Source: Magnetococcales bacterium (GTDB lineage Bacteria > Pseudomonadota > Magnetococcia > Magnetococcales > JADGCH01). From it: a DNA stretch of 34,265 nt. Where the stretch lies: assembly GCA_015228995.1 (NCBI GenBank), contig JADGCM010000003.1, forward strand, positions 1-34,265, written 5' to 3'. The translations under genes were made by a program, and so were the position numbers. The notes under the pieces were generated by a model. That model did no database searches and was not told where the DNA came from. It saw only the letters and a list, made by a program, of their open reading frames with translations. This document shows, one piece after another, positions 15,344 to 23,548 of the stretch. The stretch's first letter is position 1; every line of letters starts with the position of its first letter.

Positions 15344-17128
15344 CCGACATTCCGCAGTTGTTTTGTAGTTTTTTTGATTTTACGTTCTGCTGCCCCTCCC
15401 ATGTTCTACGATGAAGTCGTATTGTTTTACACGGTATCTGTGTAAACAAGATTGACGAGGTGGTGATGAGCATTCAAGTGAACCAAGTAAAGGCGTTGAT
15501 TCTTGATCATTTTGGTTTGGTGTCTGCTGTGGCAACGGACTTGGGTATTGTGGGCATGATTGATGCGCGGCTTCCAACGACAGATCGTTCTCATGCAACC
15601 ATGGGGCAACGGACGTTGGCCATGATTTTGAATGGACTTGGTTTTTTGAATGATCGGCTCTATATGGTGCCGAGGTTTTTTCAGAACAAGCCGCTGGAAC
15701 GTCTTATTGGGCCTGGTGTTAAGGCTGAACATTTGAATGACGACGCACTGGGCCGGTTACTGGATAGCGTTGCTGAATATGGAACGACGAAGCTGTTCGG
15801 TGAGATTGCATTCGAGATTGGAAGTAAACAGGGGTTGATAGGACGATCAGCCCACTTAGACACAACTAGTTTAATGGTTGTCACCCATGGTTACTCGAAG
15901 GATTACAGGAATGACCTGAAGCAGGTTGTTTTGTCGTTGACGACGACTGGGCCTGCTGGTTTTCCGATCTGGTTCGAAGCCTTGGCCGGTAATAGCAGTG
16001 ATAAGGTCTCCTTCCATGAGACACGAGACCGGGCAACAGAATTTCAGAAGCAGTTGTCAGCGAGTCATTTTCTGTATTGGGTAGCGGATTCATGTTTATA
16101 CACTGTTGGTAAACTGTTGTCTGTAACCGATACAATGTGGATACCAGGGTTCCTGACACGGTGGGTGATGCAAAAGCACTGACCATGATGCCACGGGAAC
16201 AGTTTGAGTGGCAGGAGATCGGCAACGGTTACCAGATAGCGGGAATTGGAAGCAACCATGGTGGTTTACGACAGCGGTGGTTGCTGGTCTATTCTGAACA
16301 GGCCGCCAAAAGGGAGACAGAAACATTCAATAAAAGCCTTGAGAAGATTGATGAGAAGCTCAAGAAGGACGTGTGGCATTTGGAGAATCAGTTATTTACG
16401 GAAGAGTCCTGTGCTGATAAGGCATGCCATGAGTTCAGCAAGAAACTACGCTGTCATCATGCAGAGTATACGGTTACAGCTGTGTTCAAGCACACCCAGC
16501 GCGGTCGTCCGAAAGCTGGTCAGCAAGCTGCTGATATTCGGATATGCGGTAAAGGTGGCATGGTCACGTCATGATGCTGCCATAGACGCCGAACTGAGGA
16601 GTAAGGGCCGTTTTGTTTTGGCGACGAATCAGCTAGATCATGATGAGCTGAGTGATTTGGAGTTTTTTCAGGAATACAAGGACCAGAGCCAAGTGGAGGG
16701 AGGGTTTCGATTCCTCAAGGACCCGTGGTTCATGGTAGACTCCATATTCTTGAAGACTCCAAAACGGATTGAAGCGTTGATGATGATCATGACCCTGTGT
16801 CTGATGGTTTACAACGTTGGCCAGTATCAGTTGCGAGAAAAGCTTTCTGCACAAGGTGGCTTCCTTCCCAACCAAGTTGGTAAACAAGTTCAGAACCCCA
16901 CCTTGCGTTGGGTTTTCAGAGTCATGGAGGGGATAACAATAGCCCGTGTGATGCTTGGTGGAACGATCAACGAGACTGTCCAAGAGATCGTGTGTAATGT
17001 GGATGATTTGCACGAAAAGATCATCCGCTATTTTGGCAAGCATGCCATGAGTATTTATGGTGTGACTTGAATGTTATAGCCTGTTCGTGAAAATGAAAAA
17101 AATGGCGTCAACAACTGCGGAATGTCGG
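15344..17128 (+). mobile_element. IS1634-family insertion sequence
   Basis: A complete element of 1785 bases. Terminal inverted repeats are perfect over 19 bases: CCGACATTCCGCAGTTGTT at 15344-15362 and its complement at 17110-17128. A 6-base target duplication ATGTAT flanks it at 15338-15343 and 17129-17134. It carries one transposase gene read rightward, interrupted by two frameshifts, so the copy is probably not self-mobile. The first 120 bases and the last 40 contain no further gene. Confidence 0.93.
15466..17070 (+). pseudogene. IS1634-family transposase, two frameshifts
   Basis: A DDE transposase of about 535 residues when the frames are joined. The first part (15466 to about 16142) ends near VTDTMW; the second (about 16143-16541) continues TRVPDTVGDAKALT to QQAADIR; the third (from about 16543) begins YAVKVAWSRHDAAI. 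A base is missing near 16142 and an extra A is present near 16542. The C-terminal Y-x2-Q-x2-V-E-x-G-F-R-F-L-K-D-P signature and the FLKTPKRIEALMMIM segment identify the IS1634 family. ATG 15466 follows CGAGG at five bases; GTG 15460 is an alternative. The two shifts restore the original frame, so one or both could be sequencing errors. Confidence 0.88.
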
Positions 17129-17134
17129 ATGTAT
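17129..17134. repeat. Target-site duplication, right copy
   Basis: ATGTAT immediately after the right inverted repeat, in frame with the N terminus of the PilJ/CZB sensor gene (M-Y-G-R-F-L-S-F). The insertion therefore left an intact start codon but removed the original ribosome site. Confidence 0.88.
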
Positions 17135-18274
17135 GGGCGCTTTCTGTCTTTTCTGGGCACACGGATCAACATTCGGGTCACGTTCATCCTGATCGGTGTT
17201 GTGGTGCTGTTACAGATGGCCTTGGCCACCTATGCTTAGCTGGTCGACAGCGGATGTTACTGCAAAAGGCCGCTAAAGAGTTTTTTATCCTCATGGATGG
17301 CCAGAGTTTGCTGGTGGAGTCAACCCGTCGCCAACTCGACACCACGATATGGGGCTTCGATGCCACACTGGAAGCGTTAATCAATGGTGGTTTGGCACCA
17401 GAACGTCTGGACAAACAATCGGCTATGGTGGTTGTGGTGACGCCACTGCCTCATGTGAAGGTGCAGTTGCTACAAATCCAAACCGGTTGGCGCCCTTTAC
17501 GTGATGCGCTGCAATTGGCGCTGGAGGAAAATGCTTGGCAACGGCTATCACAAGAGACGAGAAAGCGGGTTGCCCACGACAGCACACAATTGCTGGAAGC
17601 TATGGATCGTGCCACCACCATGATCGGTCAAGTTTCCAGAGAACAGATCCAATTCGTGCATACCGGATTGACTCGCAGTGCGATTGGCAGCGTCGTTTTT
17701 GCTGTCAGTTTGCTGCTGTTTTGGGTGTGGCGTTACGTAACGTTGGTGGGGCAATTACACCGTTTTGGCGATCATTTGGTAGCGCTGGAGCAGGGCAAAT
17801 TGCTCTATCGTAGCCACGGCGACACTTTTGTGTCGGAGCTGGCTTTTTTTGGTGAGCGCATCAATGCGACAAGCGATGCGGCAGCTAGCGAATGTGGGCG
17901 ATCCTCCTTTTGATGTACGTGCTATCAAACAGGCCCACATGAAATGGTTGGGACGGTTGGAGCATGTGGTGCGCGGTCGAGCTCGCTTGCGTCCGGAGGA
18001 GGTGGCCAGTGGCCATGAGTGTGCCTTTGGCAAGTGGTACGATAGCGCTGGCAGCGAAATATTCGGTCAGTTGCCCCTCTTCCAAGAGATGGGCATTGCC
18101 CACATGGCCGTTCATGAAAAGGCGCGCGCCATCGTTGTACTGGTTGCCAACGGAGAAACTGAAGCGGCGGTTGCGGCCATGGATCAATTTGACCTCTTGC
18201 GGCGCGAACTGTTCACTTATCTAGATGCCCTATATGTTGACCCGGATCAGAGGCGGCAGCTACCAACCAACTAA
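17129..18274 (+). pseudogene. Broken transmembrane sensor: PilJ-type domain, HAMP, CZB
   Basis: Joined frames give a chemoreceptor-like protein. M-Y-G-R-F at the insertion site leads to TM1 (VTFILIGVVVLLQMALATYA), where a stop follows at about 17237. The next frame carries LAGRQRMLLQKAAKEFF, the hallmark of PilJ/NIT-type periplasmic sensors, about 140 more residues, TM2 (SAIGSVVFAVSLLLFWVW) and a HAMP-like stretch ending ELAFFGERIN. Near 17870-17885 the frame shifts again to a CZB zinc-binding domain: H-M-K-W, H-E-C-A-F-G-K-W-Y, A-H-M-A-V-H. The methyl-accepting signalling domain normally between HAMP and CZB is missing. Two frameshifts, loss of the signalling domain and separation from its ribosome site by the insertion sequence all indicate a dead or remodelled gene. 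Confidence 0.78.
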
Positions 18275-18297
18275 AAAGACTATTGGGAGACAGGATC

Positions 18298-19506
18298 ATG
18301 AAACGTAGAGAATTTCTTCAGTCGTCTATGGCCATGGCCGCCGGTGCGGCCTTACCGACTTTGGGGGCAGCAGCGGAGCCGGCCTCAGTGGGCAAGCCCG
18401 TGGTCAAGAGCTACCGACAGTTGGGCAAGACAGCCATTACCATGAGTGATATCTCCTTTGGGGCGGGCAAGTTGGCTTCTGCATCAATGATTCTGCGTGC
18501 CATCGATCAGGGGGTTAATTATTTCGATACCGCCCCTGATTACGGTAGTAGTGAAGCCTTGATCGGCGAGGCCATGACCAAGTTCAAGCAACGCGATAAA
18601 ATTTATATCGCTTCCAAGTATTGTGAGGCAATTCCCTATCCAGCCCATTTAGCTATTGGTAAGTCTAAGGCCGATTATATCGCCGCTGTCGATGCCAGCT
18701 TGAAACGGATGAACTTAGATTATTTGGATGTCGTTTTTGTCCATGCTATTGGTGAGAAATCTGCTTCGGTAGAGCAAGAGCAGCAGCGGCTGCTAGATGC
18801 TACCATGCTGGAGGCAACGGAGGCCCTGAAAAAAGCCGGTAAAGTGCGTTATTTAGCGGTTTCTTCGCACGGTCCCAACAACCTGGAACCCTTATTGACA
18901 ACGGCAGTGGCCAGCGGCCACTATGATATCATCATGACCGCTTTCAATTTCATGAAGTTTCCCCAATTGCCCGAAGTTCTCAAAATGGCCGCAGCTCGTG
19001 GCGTTGGCATCATCGCTATGAAAACTTTGGCGGGGGCCAAGGAAAGCCAAGTGGAGGCCGGAGCGGCTGTTTTTGAACATGCTGCCTTCCGTTGGGTACT
19101 GAAACATCCTCAGATAGCTGGTCTGGTGGTTACGATCAAAACAGTGGACGATTTGAATCTTTATCTACAGGCCTCTGGCAGCTCTTTTGCGGCGGCCGAC
19201 CAACAAGCATTGGATCTCTACGCGGCGCGCCATGGACAAAATTATTGTCGTACTGGCTGTGGTGACTGTATGGGCTCTTGTCCGCAGGGTGTTGATATTG
19301 CCAATATCTTGCGTTACCAAATGTACTTTGAAGACTACGGCGACGAAAAACGAGCGATGCAAAGCTATGCGGCGTTGAGCCATTCGGCCTCACCCTGTGC
19401 CAGTTGTCAGCAACCGAGCTGCACGGCAGCTTGCAGTCACGGCTTGCCGGTAGCCAATAAGCTACAAGCGGCGCATCGGACGCTATCGTTTACTATGGTC
19501 GCTTGA
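18298..19506 (+). CDS. Tat-exported aldo/keto reductase with C-terminal ferredoxin domain
   Basis: A 402-residue protein with a twin-arginine signal (M-K-R-R-E-F-L, then the alanine-rich MAMAAGAALPTLGAAA), so it is predicted to be periplasmic and exported folded. The aldo/keto reductase barrel has the catalytic set D77, Y82 (FDTAPDYG), K107 (ASKY) and H149 (VFVHAIG). The C terminus has C317-x3-C321-x2-C324-x3-C328-P and C367-x2-C370-x4-C375-x3-C379, ligands for Fe-S clusters. ATG 18298 is chosen over TTG 18283 because it starts the Tat signal and has GGGAGA upstream. It overlaps the next gene (TGATG). The absence of soluble NAD(P)H in the periplasm makes a different electron donor likely, perhaps the operon's Fe-S partners. 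Confidence 0.88.
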   Translation: MKRREFLQSSMAMAAGAALPTLGAAAEPASVGKPVVKSYRQLGKTAITMSDISFGAGKLASASMILRAIDQGVNYFDTAPDYGSSEALIGEAMTKFKQRDKIYIASKYCEAIPYPAHLAIGKSKADYIAAVDASLKRMNLDYLDVVFVHAIGEKSASVEQEQQRLLDATMLEATEALKKAGKVRYLAVSSHGPNNLEPLLTTAVASGHYDIIMTAFNFMKFPQLPEVLKMAAARGVGIIAMKTLAGAKESQVEAGAAVFEHAAFRWVLKHPQIAGLVVTIKTVDDLNLYLQASGSSFAAADQQALDLYAARHGQNYCRTGCGDCMGSCPQGVDIANILRYQMYFEDYGDEKRAMQSYAALSHSASPCASCQQPSCTAACSHGLPVANKLQAAHRTLSFTMVA

Positions 19507-20450
19507 TGGCTGCTGAAGCGCCGGTAGCCGTACGGTTGCTGTTGTTAGTGCTGTTGCCGTTGTTGGCAGCGGTGTTGTATGGGCGGGGGCAGCATTACGA
19601 TTCTACTTTGCTGGACTTCAAATCGGCGCGCAACCCGGTGACGGTGCTGTTGCCGCACCAAGCCGGTGATTGGCAACGTCAGGCTGAGGTGCGTTTGTTC
19701 GGTAAAGATAACCTCTACGAGTACATCAACGGCCATGCTGAGTATTTTTTAGGTGCCGGTTTTCGCTCTTTGGTGGTGGCCGAATATCGGTTGCCGACCG
19801 ACACTCGGCCATCGGTGGTCGCTGATGTCTACGACATGGGGGAAGCGATCAACGCCTTTGGTGTCTTGATGGAGGAGATGGGCCCCACCGGCCAATCTGT
19901 TGACATCGGCGAGACTGGCTTACAAAGCCAGCGCAGTCTGGGTTTTACCAGCGGCCCCTATTACGTCAAATTGGCCGCTTTTGCCGATCATCTACCGCTA
20001 TCGACGCTGGCGCAAACGATCAACAAGGCCTTGTTCAAAACGGCCGGGCCTGCTCAGGGTCGCATCTCCTGGCAAGGCCTTTTTCCCGATCTGGGCACGG
20101 TCACCAGCAGCCGCTTTATCAAGGAAAATTACCAAGGCTGGAGTTTTCTGCAACGTGTGGTCGAACGCAGTTTTATCCGCGCCGATGGTACCGTGATCCG
20201 TGCCTTCAGCGTCTCTGGCACAGCGGAACAGATGGCTGCGGTGCAACAAGCGTTGCTGACATTCATGCGCCAGGAGGAGAATAAGGTAACGGATACCCAG
20301 GTCGATGGAATGCGAATCCTGCAGATCACGGATCGTTACGAAGGAGATTGGATTTTGCTGCCGGTTAATAAGGGTTGGTTGGGGGTTTTTCATCCCCTGG
20401 ATTCGCTGTTGCAACAGCAACTAAAGGCTTTTATGAGCTCCCATGGATGA
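19506..20450 (+). CDS. DUF6599-like exported protein of unknown function
   Basis: A 314-residue protein with one N-terminal hydrophobic segment (VRLLLLVLLPLLAAVLYG) that may be a signal or anchor, placing the rest outside the cytoplasm. The body contains FGKDNLYEYINGHAEYFLGAGF and VADVYDMGEAINAFGVLMEE, features I recognise from DUF6599 proteins. No catalytic motif is evident. ATG 19506 is taken rather than TTG 19503. It overlaps the reductase by one base and the DUF362 gene by eight, so the product is likely a subunit or maturation factor of the same exported redox system. Confidence 0.75.
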   Translation: MAAEAPVAVRLLLLVLLPLLAAVLYGRGQHYDSTLLDFKSARNPVTVLLPHQAGDWQRQAEVRLFGKDNLYEYINGHAEYFLGAGFRSLVVAEYRLPTDTRPSVVADVYDMGEAINAFGVLMEEMGPTGQSVDIGETGLQSQRSLGFTSGPYYVKLAAFADHLPLSTLAQTINKALFKTAGPAQGRISWQGLFPDLGTVTSSRFIKENYQGWSFLQRVVERSFIRADGTVIRAFSVSGTAEQMAAVQQALLTFMRQEENKVTDTQVDGMRILQITDRYEGDWILLPVNKGWLGVFHPLDSLLQQQLKAFMSSHG

Positions 20451-21468
20451 GAATGATAAAAAGCGTGTTGGCTCCCGCATCAATAAAGTCGAGCCAGCCT
20501 GGAGTCGACGCCGTCTTTTAGTCGAAGCGGGTATCACTACAGCAACGGCAGCGGCTGTGGGCGCCGTTGGCTACTGGGGTTACAGTTCTGAGGCGGTGCG
20601 GCATGCACCGCAGCCGATTTTGACCCTTAAAGACTTCCGAGTGGCGGCCAATACCCTGTACCCATCGCTGGTAGTGGTGCGTGGCGATGCGGTGGCAAAA
20701 ATGGTAGCGGAAGCATTGACACTGTTAGGCGGTATGCAGCGCTTTATCCAACGTGGTGATCGCGTCTTATTGAAGCCCAATGTTGGTTGGGATCGCCAAC
20801 CAGAGCAGGCGGCCAATACCAACCCCGAGGTTGTGGCGGCGGTCGCCCATCTCTGCCGGGAGGCTGGTGCGGCACAGGTATGGGTTACCGATTGCTCCAT
20901 CAACGATCCCCAACGTAGCTTTGTCCGTTCTGGCATTGAATTAGCTGCCCAGCAGGCTGGAGCGACCGTCAAATTACCAGCCAGCAACGATTTTTACCTC
21001 ACCAATATGCATGGCAGTCTCCTCAAAAATTGGCCCGTGGCGCGGTTCTTCCACCAAGTCGATAAGGTGATCAACCTGCCGGTGGTCAAGCATCACTCTC
21101 TAAGTGGCTGCACCGTGGCGATGAAAAATTGGTACGGGGTGTTGGGAGGGCAACGCAACCGCCTCCATCAGGACATCCATACCTCAATTGTTGATTTAGC
21201 CGCTGCTCTGCGACCGACGCTGACCATCGTTGATGCCACGCGGGTGTTAAAACGCAATGGTCCTTCCGGGGGCAGCCTGGATGATGTCGCACTGGAGAAC
21301 ACCTTAGTGGCTGGTCTGGATGAAGTCGCCTTAGATGCCTGGGCGTTGCCTCTGTTGGAATTGACGGTGACGCAGGTACCCTATTTGGCCATGGCTGAGG
21401 CGCGCGGTTTGGGAACCGCTAATTGGCGCAGTCTCCATTGGCTTGAACGTCAGCTCGGATCTGGGTGA
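20443..21468 (+). CDS. DUF362 domain protein with Tat signal
   Basis: A 341-residue DUF362 protein. Residues 21-50 form a Tat-type leader (S-R-R-R-L-L-V-E-A-G followed by a hydrophobic alanine-rich run), preceded by a long polar extension. The domain shows VLLKPNVGWDR, NTNPEVVAAVAHLCREAGA, VWVTDCSINDP, VINLPVVKHHSLSGCTVAMK and KNWYGVLGG, all typical. DUF362 proteins occur with Fe-S proteins, but their reaction is undefined. It overlaps the upstream gene by eight bases and lies nine bases before the NapH-like gene. Confidence 0.88.
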   Translation: MDENDKKRVGSRINKVEPAWSRRRLLVEAGITTATAAAVGAVGYWGYSSEAVRHAPQPILTLKDFRVAANTLYPSLVVVRGDAVAKMVAEALTLLGGMQRFIQRGDRVLLKPNVGWDRQPEQAANTNPEVVAAVAHLCREAGAAQVWVTDCSINDPQRSFVRSGIELAAQQAGATVKLPASNDFYLTNMHGSLLKNWPVARFFHQVDKVINLPVVKHHSLSGCTVAMKNWYGVLGGQRNRLHQDIHTSIVDLAAALRPTLTIVDATRVLKRNGPSGGSLDDVALENTLVAGLDEVALDAWALPLLELTVTQVPYLAMAEARGLGTANWRSLHWLERQLGSG

Positions 21469-21477
21469 GGGTGCGGG

Positions 21478-22989
21478 ATGTTGCCCAATTTGCGTGCCAT
21501 TCGCCGCCTATACGCTGGCTTCTTTTTGGTGCTGTTCCTGTTGCTGTTGTGGTTGGCCGACTTTAGCCACCTGCAGGGCTATGAGGTTAGCCTGTTTTTG
21601 GAGCTTGACCCTCTAACTGCTTTGGCGGGCGGTCTGACCAGTGCCACCCTCTATCGTGGTCTGGCGCTGTCGTTGTTAATCATCATCTTGACGCTGTTTT
21701 TGGGCCGGTTTTTTTGCTCCTGGGTCTGCCCATTGGGGATCATCAATCAGATCACCAGCCATCTTTTTACGCGGCGGCGACCGGCAGAAGAATATAGACG
21801 CAACCGTTATCAACCGATCTTTCGCATCAAGTATTACCTGTTGACGGCGCTATTGGTTATGGCCGCTCTGGGGGTGTTGCAGATTGGTCTATTGGATCCC
21901 ATTGCCTTGATTACCCGTTCTTTTGTTGTGGGTATCTGGCCTGCCTTGCAGCAGGGCGGGGCTGGTTTTTATCTATCACAGCCCTATTTTATCGGCGGTG
22001 TTTTGATCGCTTTGATTTTATTGGCTATTCTGGTAGCTAATCGCTTTATGACCCGTTATTGGTGTCGAGTGCTGTGCCCTTTGGGAGCGCTGCTGGGGCT
22101 ATTATCATGGCGACCACTGCTCCGTATCCGTCGCGATGTCGATAAATGCAACGATTGCCACAAATGTCTCCAATTTTGCCAAGGTGGTTGTGACCCCGAC
22201 GGGGCCTTGCGGGTGAGCGAATGTCATGTCTGCATGAATTGTATCGAGCAATGCCCGGATGGAGCACTGCACTACGGTCTGGCACAACCGCGCAGCTCCA
22301 TCCACCAGCCGCTTGATGTCAACCGCCGCCGCTTGTTAGAGAGCGGTGTGGTGGCGATGGCTTTTGTTCCCTTGTTGCGCAGTTCTTATTCATCGGCGGC
22401 TTCGCCGCACCCAGCCGTCATTCGTCCGCCTGGATCGTTGCCGGAGCTAGATTTTCTCGCCCGGTGTATTAAGTGTGCAGCCTGCATGCGCGTCTGCCCG
22501 ACCAACGTGCTGCAACCGGCCCTGTTAGAGGGAGGTCTGGAGGCCCTGTGGACGCCGATTTTGGTGAATCGTTTGGGCTATTGTGAACACCACTGCGTCT
22601 TATGTGGTCATGTCTGTCCCACCGGTGCCATTCGTCCGTTGACCGTAGCAGCCAAGGTCGGTACGACCAACCCATCTGAGCCCATCAAGTTGGGGACCGC
22701 CTTTTTCGATCACGGTCGTTGTCTGCCGTGGGCCATGCATACCCCGTGCATTGTCTGTGAGGAGGTGTGCCCGACCGCTCCCAAGGCTATTTGGTATCAG
22801 AAGACAACGATTACCGGTCGTGATGGCCAGCCAATCTCTTTGAAACAGCCTTACGTGGAGCCCGCCCGCTGCATCGGTTGTGGTATCTGCGAAAATAAAT
22901 GTCCTGTCAGCGACATGGCAGCAATTCGGGTGACATCGGTGGGGGAGAGTCGTTCTACCAAGAATGTCATGATTCTGCGTTCTCCATGA
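21478..22989 (+). CDS. NapH/NapG-like membrane polyferredoxin fusion
   Basis: A 503-residue protein joining a NapH/MauN-like membrane half to a NapG/MauM-like polyferredoxin half. The first half has about four to five TM segments and two C-x3-C-P motifs (C80/C84, C196/C200). It continues with two 4Fe-4S sites (C224-x2-C-x2-C, C249-x2-C-x2-C-x3-C259). An internal R-R-R-L-L-E-S-G (283-290) plus hydrophobic run looks like a retained Tat leader at the fusion joint. The second half adds sites near C330-C340, C369-C380, C415-C431 and C465-C475, roughly six clusters in all. It probably passes electrons between the quinone pool and the exported partners upstream. The next gene is convergent. Confidence 0.87.
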   Translation: MLPNLRAIRRLYAGFFLVLFLLLLWLADFSHLQGYEVSLFLELDPLTALAGGLTSATLYRGLALSLLIIILTLFLGRFFCSWVCPLGIINQITSHLFTRRRPAEEYRRNRYQPIFRIKYYLLTALLVMAALGVLQIGLLDPIALITRSFVVGIWPALQQGGAGFYLSQPYFIGGVLIALILLAILVANRFMTRYWCRVLCPLGALLGLLSWRPLLRIRRDVDKCNDCHKCLQFCQGGCDPDGALRVSECHVCMNCIEQCPDGALHYGLAQPRSSIHQPLDVNRRRLLESGVVAMAFVPLLRSSYSSAASPHPAVIRPPGSLPELDFLARCIKCAACMRVCPTNVLQPALLEGGLEALWTPILVNRLGYCEHHCVLCGHVCPTGAIRPLTVAAKVGTTNPSEPIKLGTAFFDHGRCLPWAMHTPCIVCEEVCPTAPKAIWYQKTTITGRDGQPISLKQPYVEPARCIGCGICENKCPVSDMAAIRVTSVGESRSTKNVMILRSP

Positions 22990-23013
22990 TAGAACACGGT
23001 GCCCCGTATTCTA
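22990..23013. terminator. Bidirectional hairpin between convergent operons
   Basis: TAGAA-C-ACGG, loop TGCC, CCGT-A-TTCTA forms a nine-pair stem with one internal mismatch. It sits directly between the stop of the NapH-like gene and the rubrerythrin gene read from the other strand. No strong T-run follows on either side, so termination efficiency is uncertain. Confidence 0.4.
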
Positions 23014-23035
23014 CCATGGGATTATGTCAATGGAA

Positions 23036-23536
23036 TCAGGCTACCTTCTGATAAGCGCTGTGTTTAGCGCCACAAATCGGGCACTGATCCGGTGCTTCAC
23101 CAAACACGGTATGACCACAGACGCCGCAGATGTGCAACATCTCGTGGTCCAGATCCTGGCCCTGCTCCAGTGCAGCGATGGCCTGCTTGTAAAGATCGCT
23201 GTGGACCTTTTCAACTTCCATGGCTTGGCGCATGCCCTGGGCAGCCCGCTTCTCCCCTTCCTCCTCGGCGGTGGCCACCATACCGGGATACATCTCGGTC
23301 ACTTCGTAATCCTCTCCAGCCATGGCTTCTTTCAAATTATCCAGGGTGGAGTGGATACCGCCCATATTGCGCAGGTGCGTGTGGGCATGCAGGGTTTCTG
23401 CCTCGGCAACAGCGCGGAACAGGTTGGCAATAACCGGGTAACCTTCTTGCTCGGCTTTTTTAGCAAAAGCCAGATACTTGCGATTGGCTTGGCTCTCACC
23501 AGCAAAAGCAGCTTTGAGATTGTCTTTGGTTTTCAC
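23036..23536 (-). CDS. Rubrerythrin
   Basis: A 166-residue non-haem di-iron peroxidase that removes hydrogen peroxide using electrons from rubredoxin. The N-terminal four-helix bundle has the iron ligands in AFAGESQANRKYLAFA and AVAEAETLHAHTHL, with a second set in AEEEGEKRAA and VEKVHSDLY. The C-terminal rubredoxin-like module has H-I-C-G-V-C-G and Q-C-P-I-C-G. Length is short but normal for the compact type. It lies 12 bases behind the rubredoxin reductase gene, its likely electron source with rubredoxin. AAGGAGTCCCC supports the ATG. Confidence 0.94.
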   Translation of the reverse strand: MKTKDNLKAAFAGESQANRKYLAFAKKAEQEGYPVIANLFRAVAEAETLHAHTHLRNMGGIHSTLDNLKEAMAGEDYEVTEMYPGMVATAEEEGEKRAAQGMRQAMEVEKVHSDLYKQAIAALEQGQDLDHEMLHICGVCGHTVFGEAPDQCPICGAKHSAYQKVA

Positions 23537-23548
23537 GATGGGGACTCC

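Noticed and set aside
15466-17070. Programmed frameshifting of the transposase
   Set aside because: IS1634-family transposases are normally single frames, the sites have no slippery run, and the shifts occur in opposite directions 400 bases apart.
17129-18274. Two separate real genes instead of one broken sensor
   Set aside because: TM1, the PilJ domain and CZB lie in alternating frames but in the order of one receptor, and the first and last share the frame of the original start codon.
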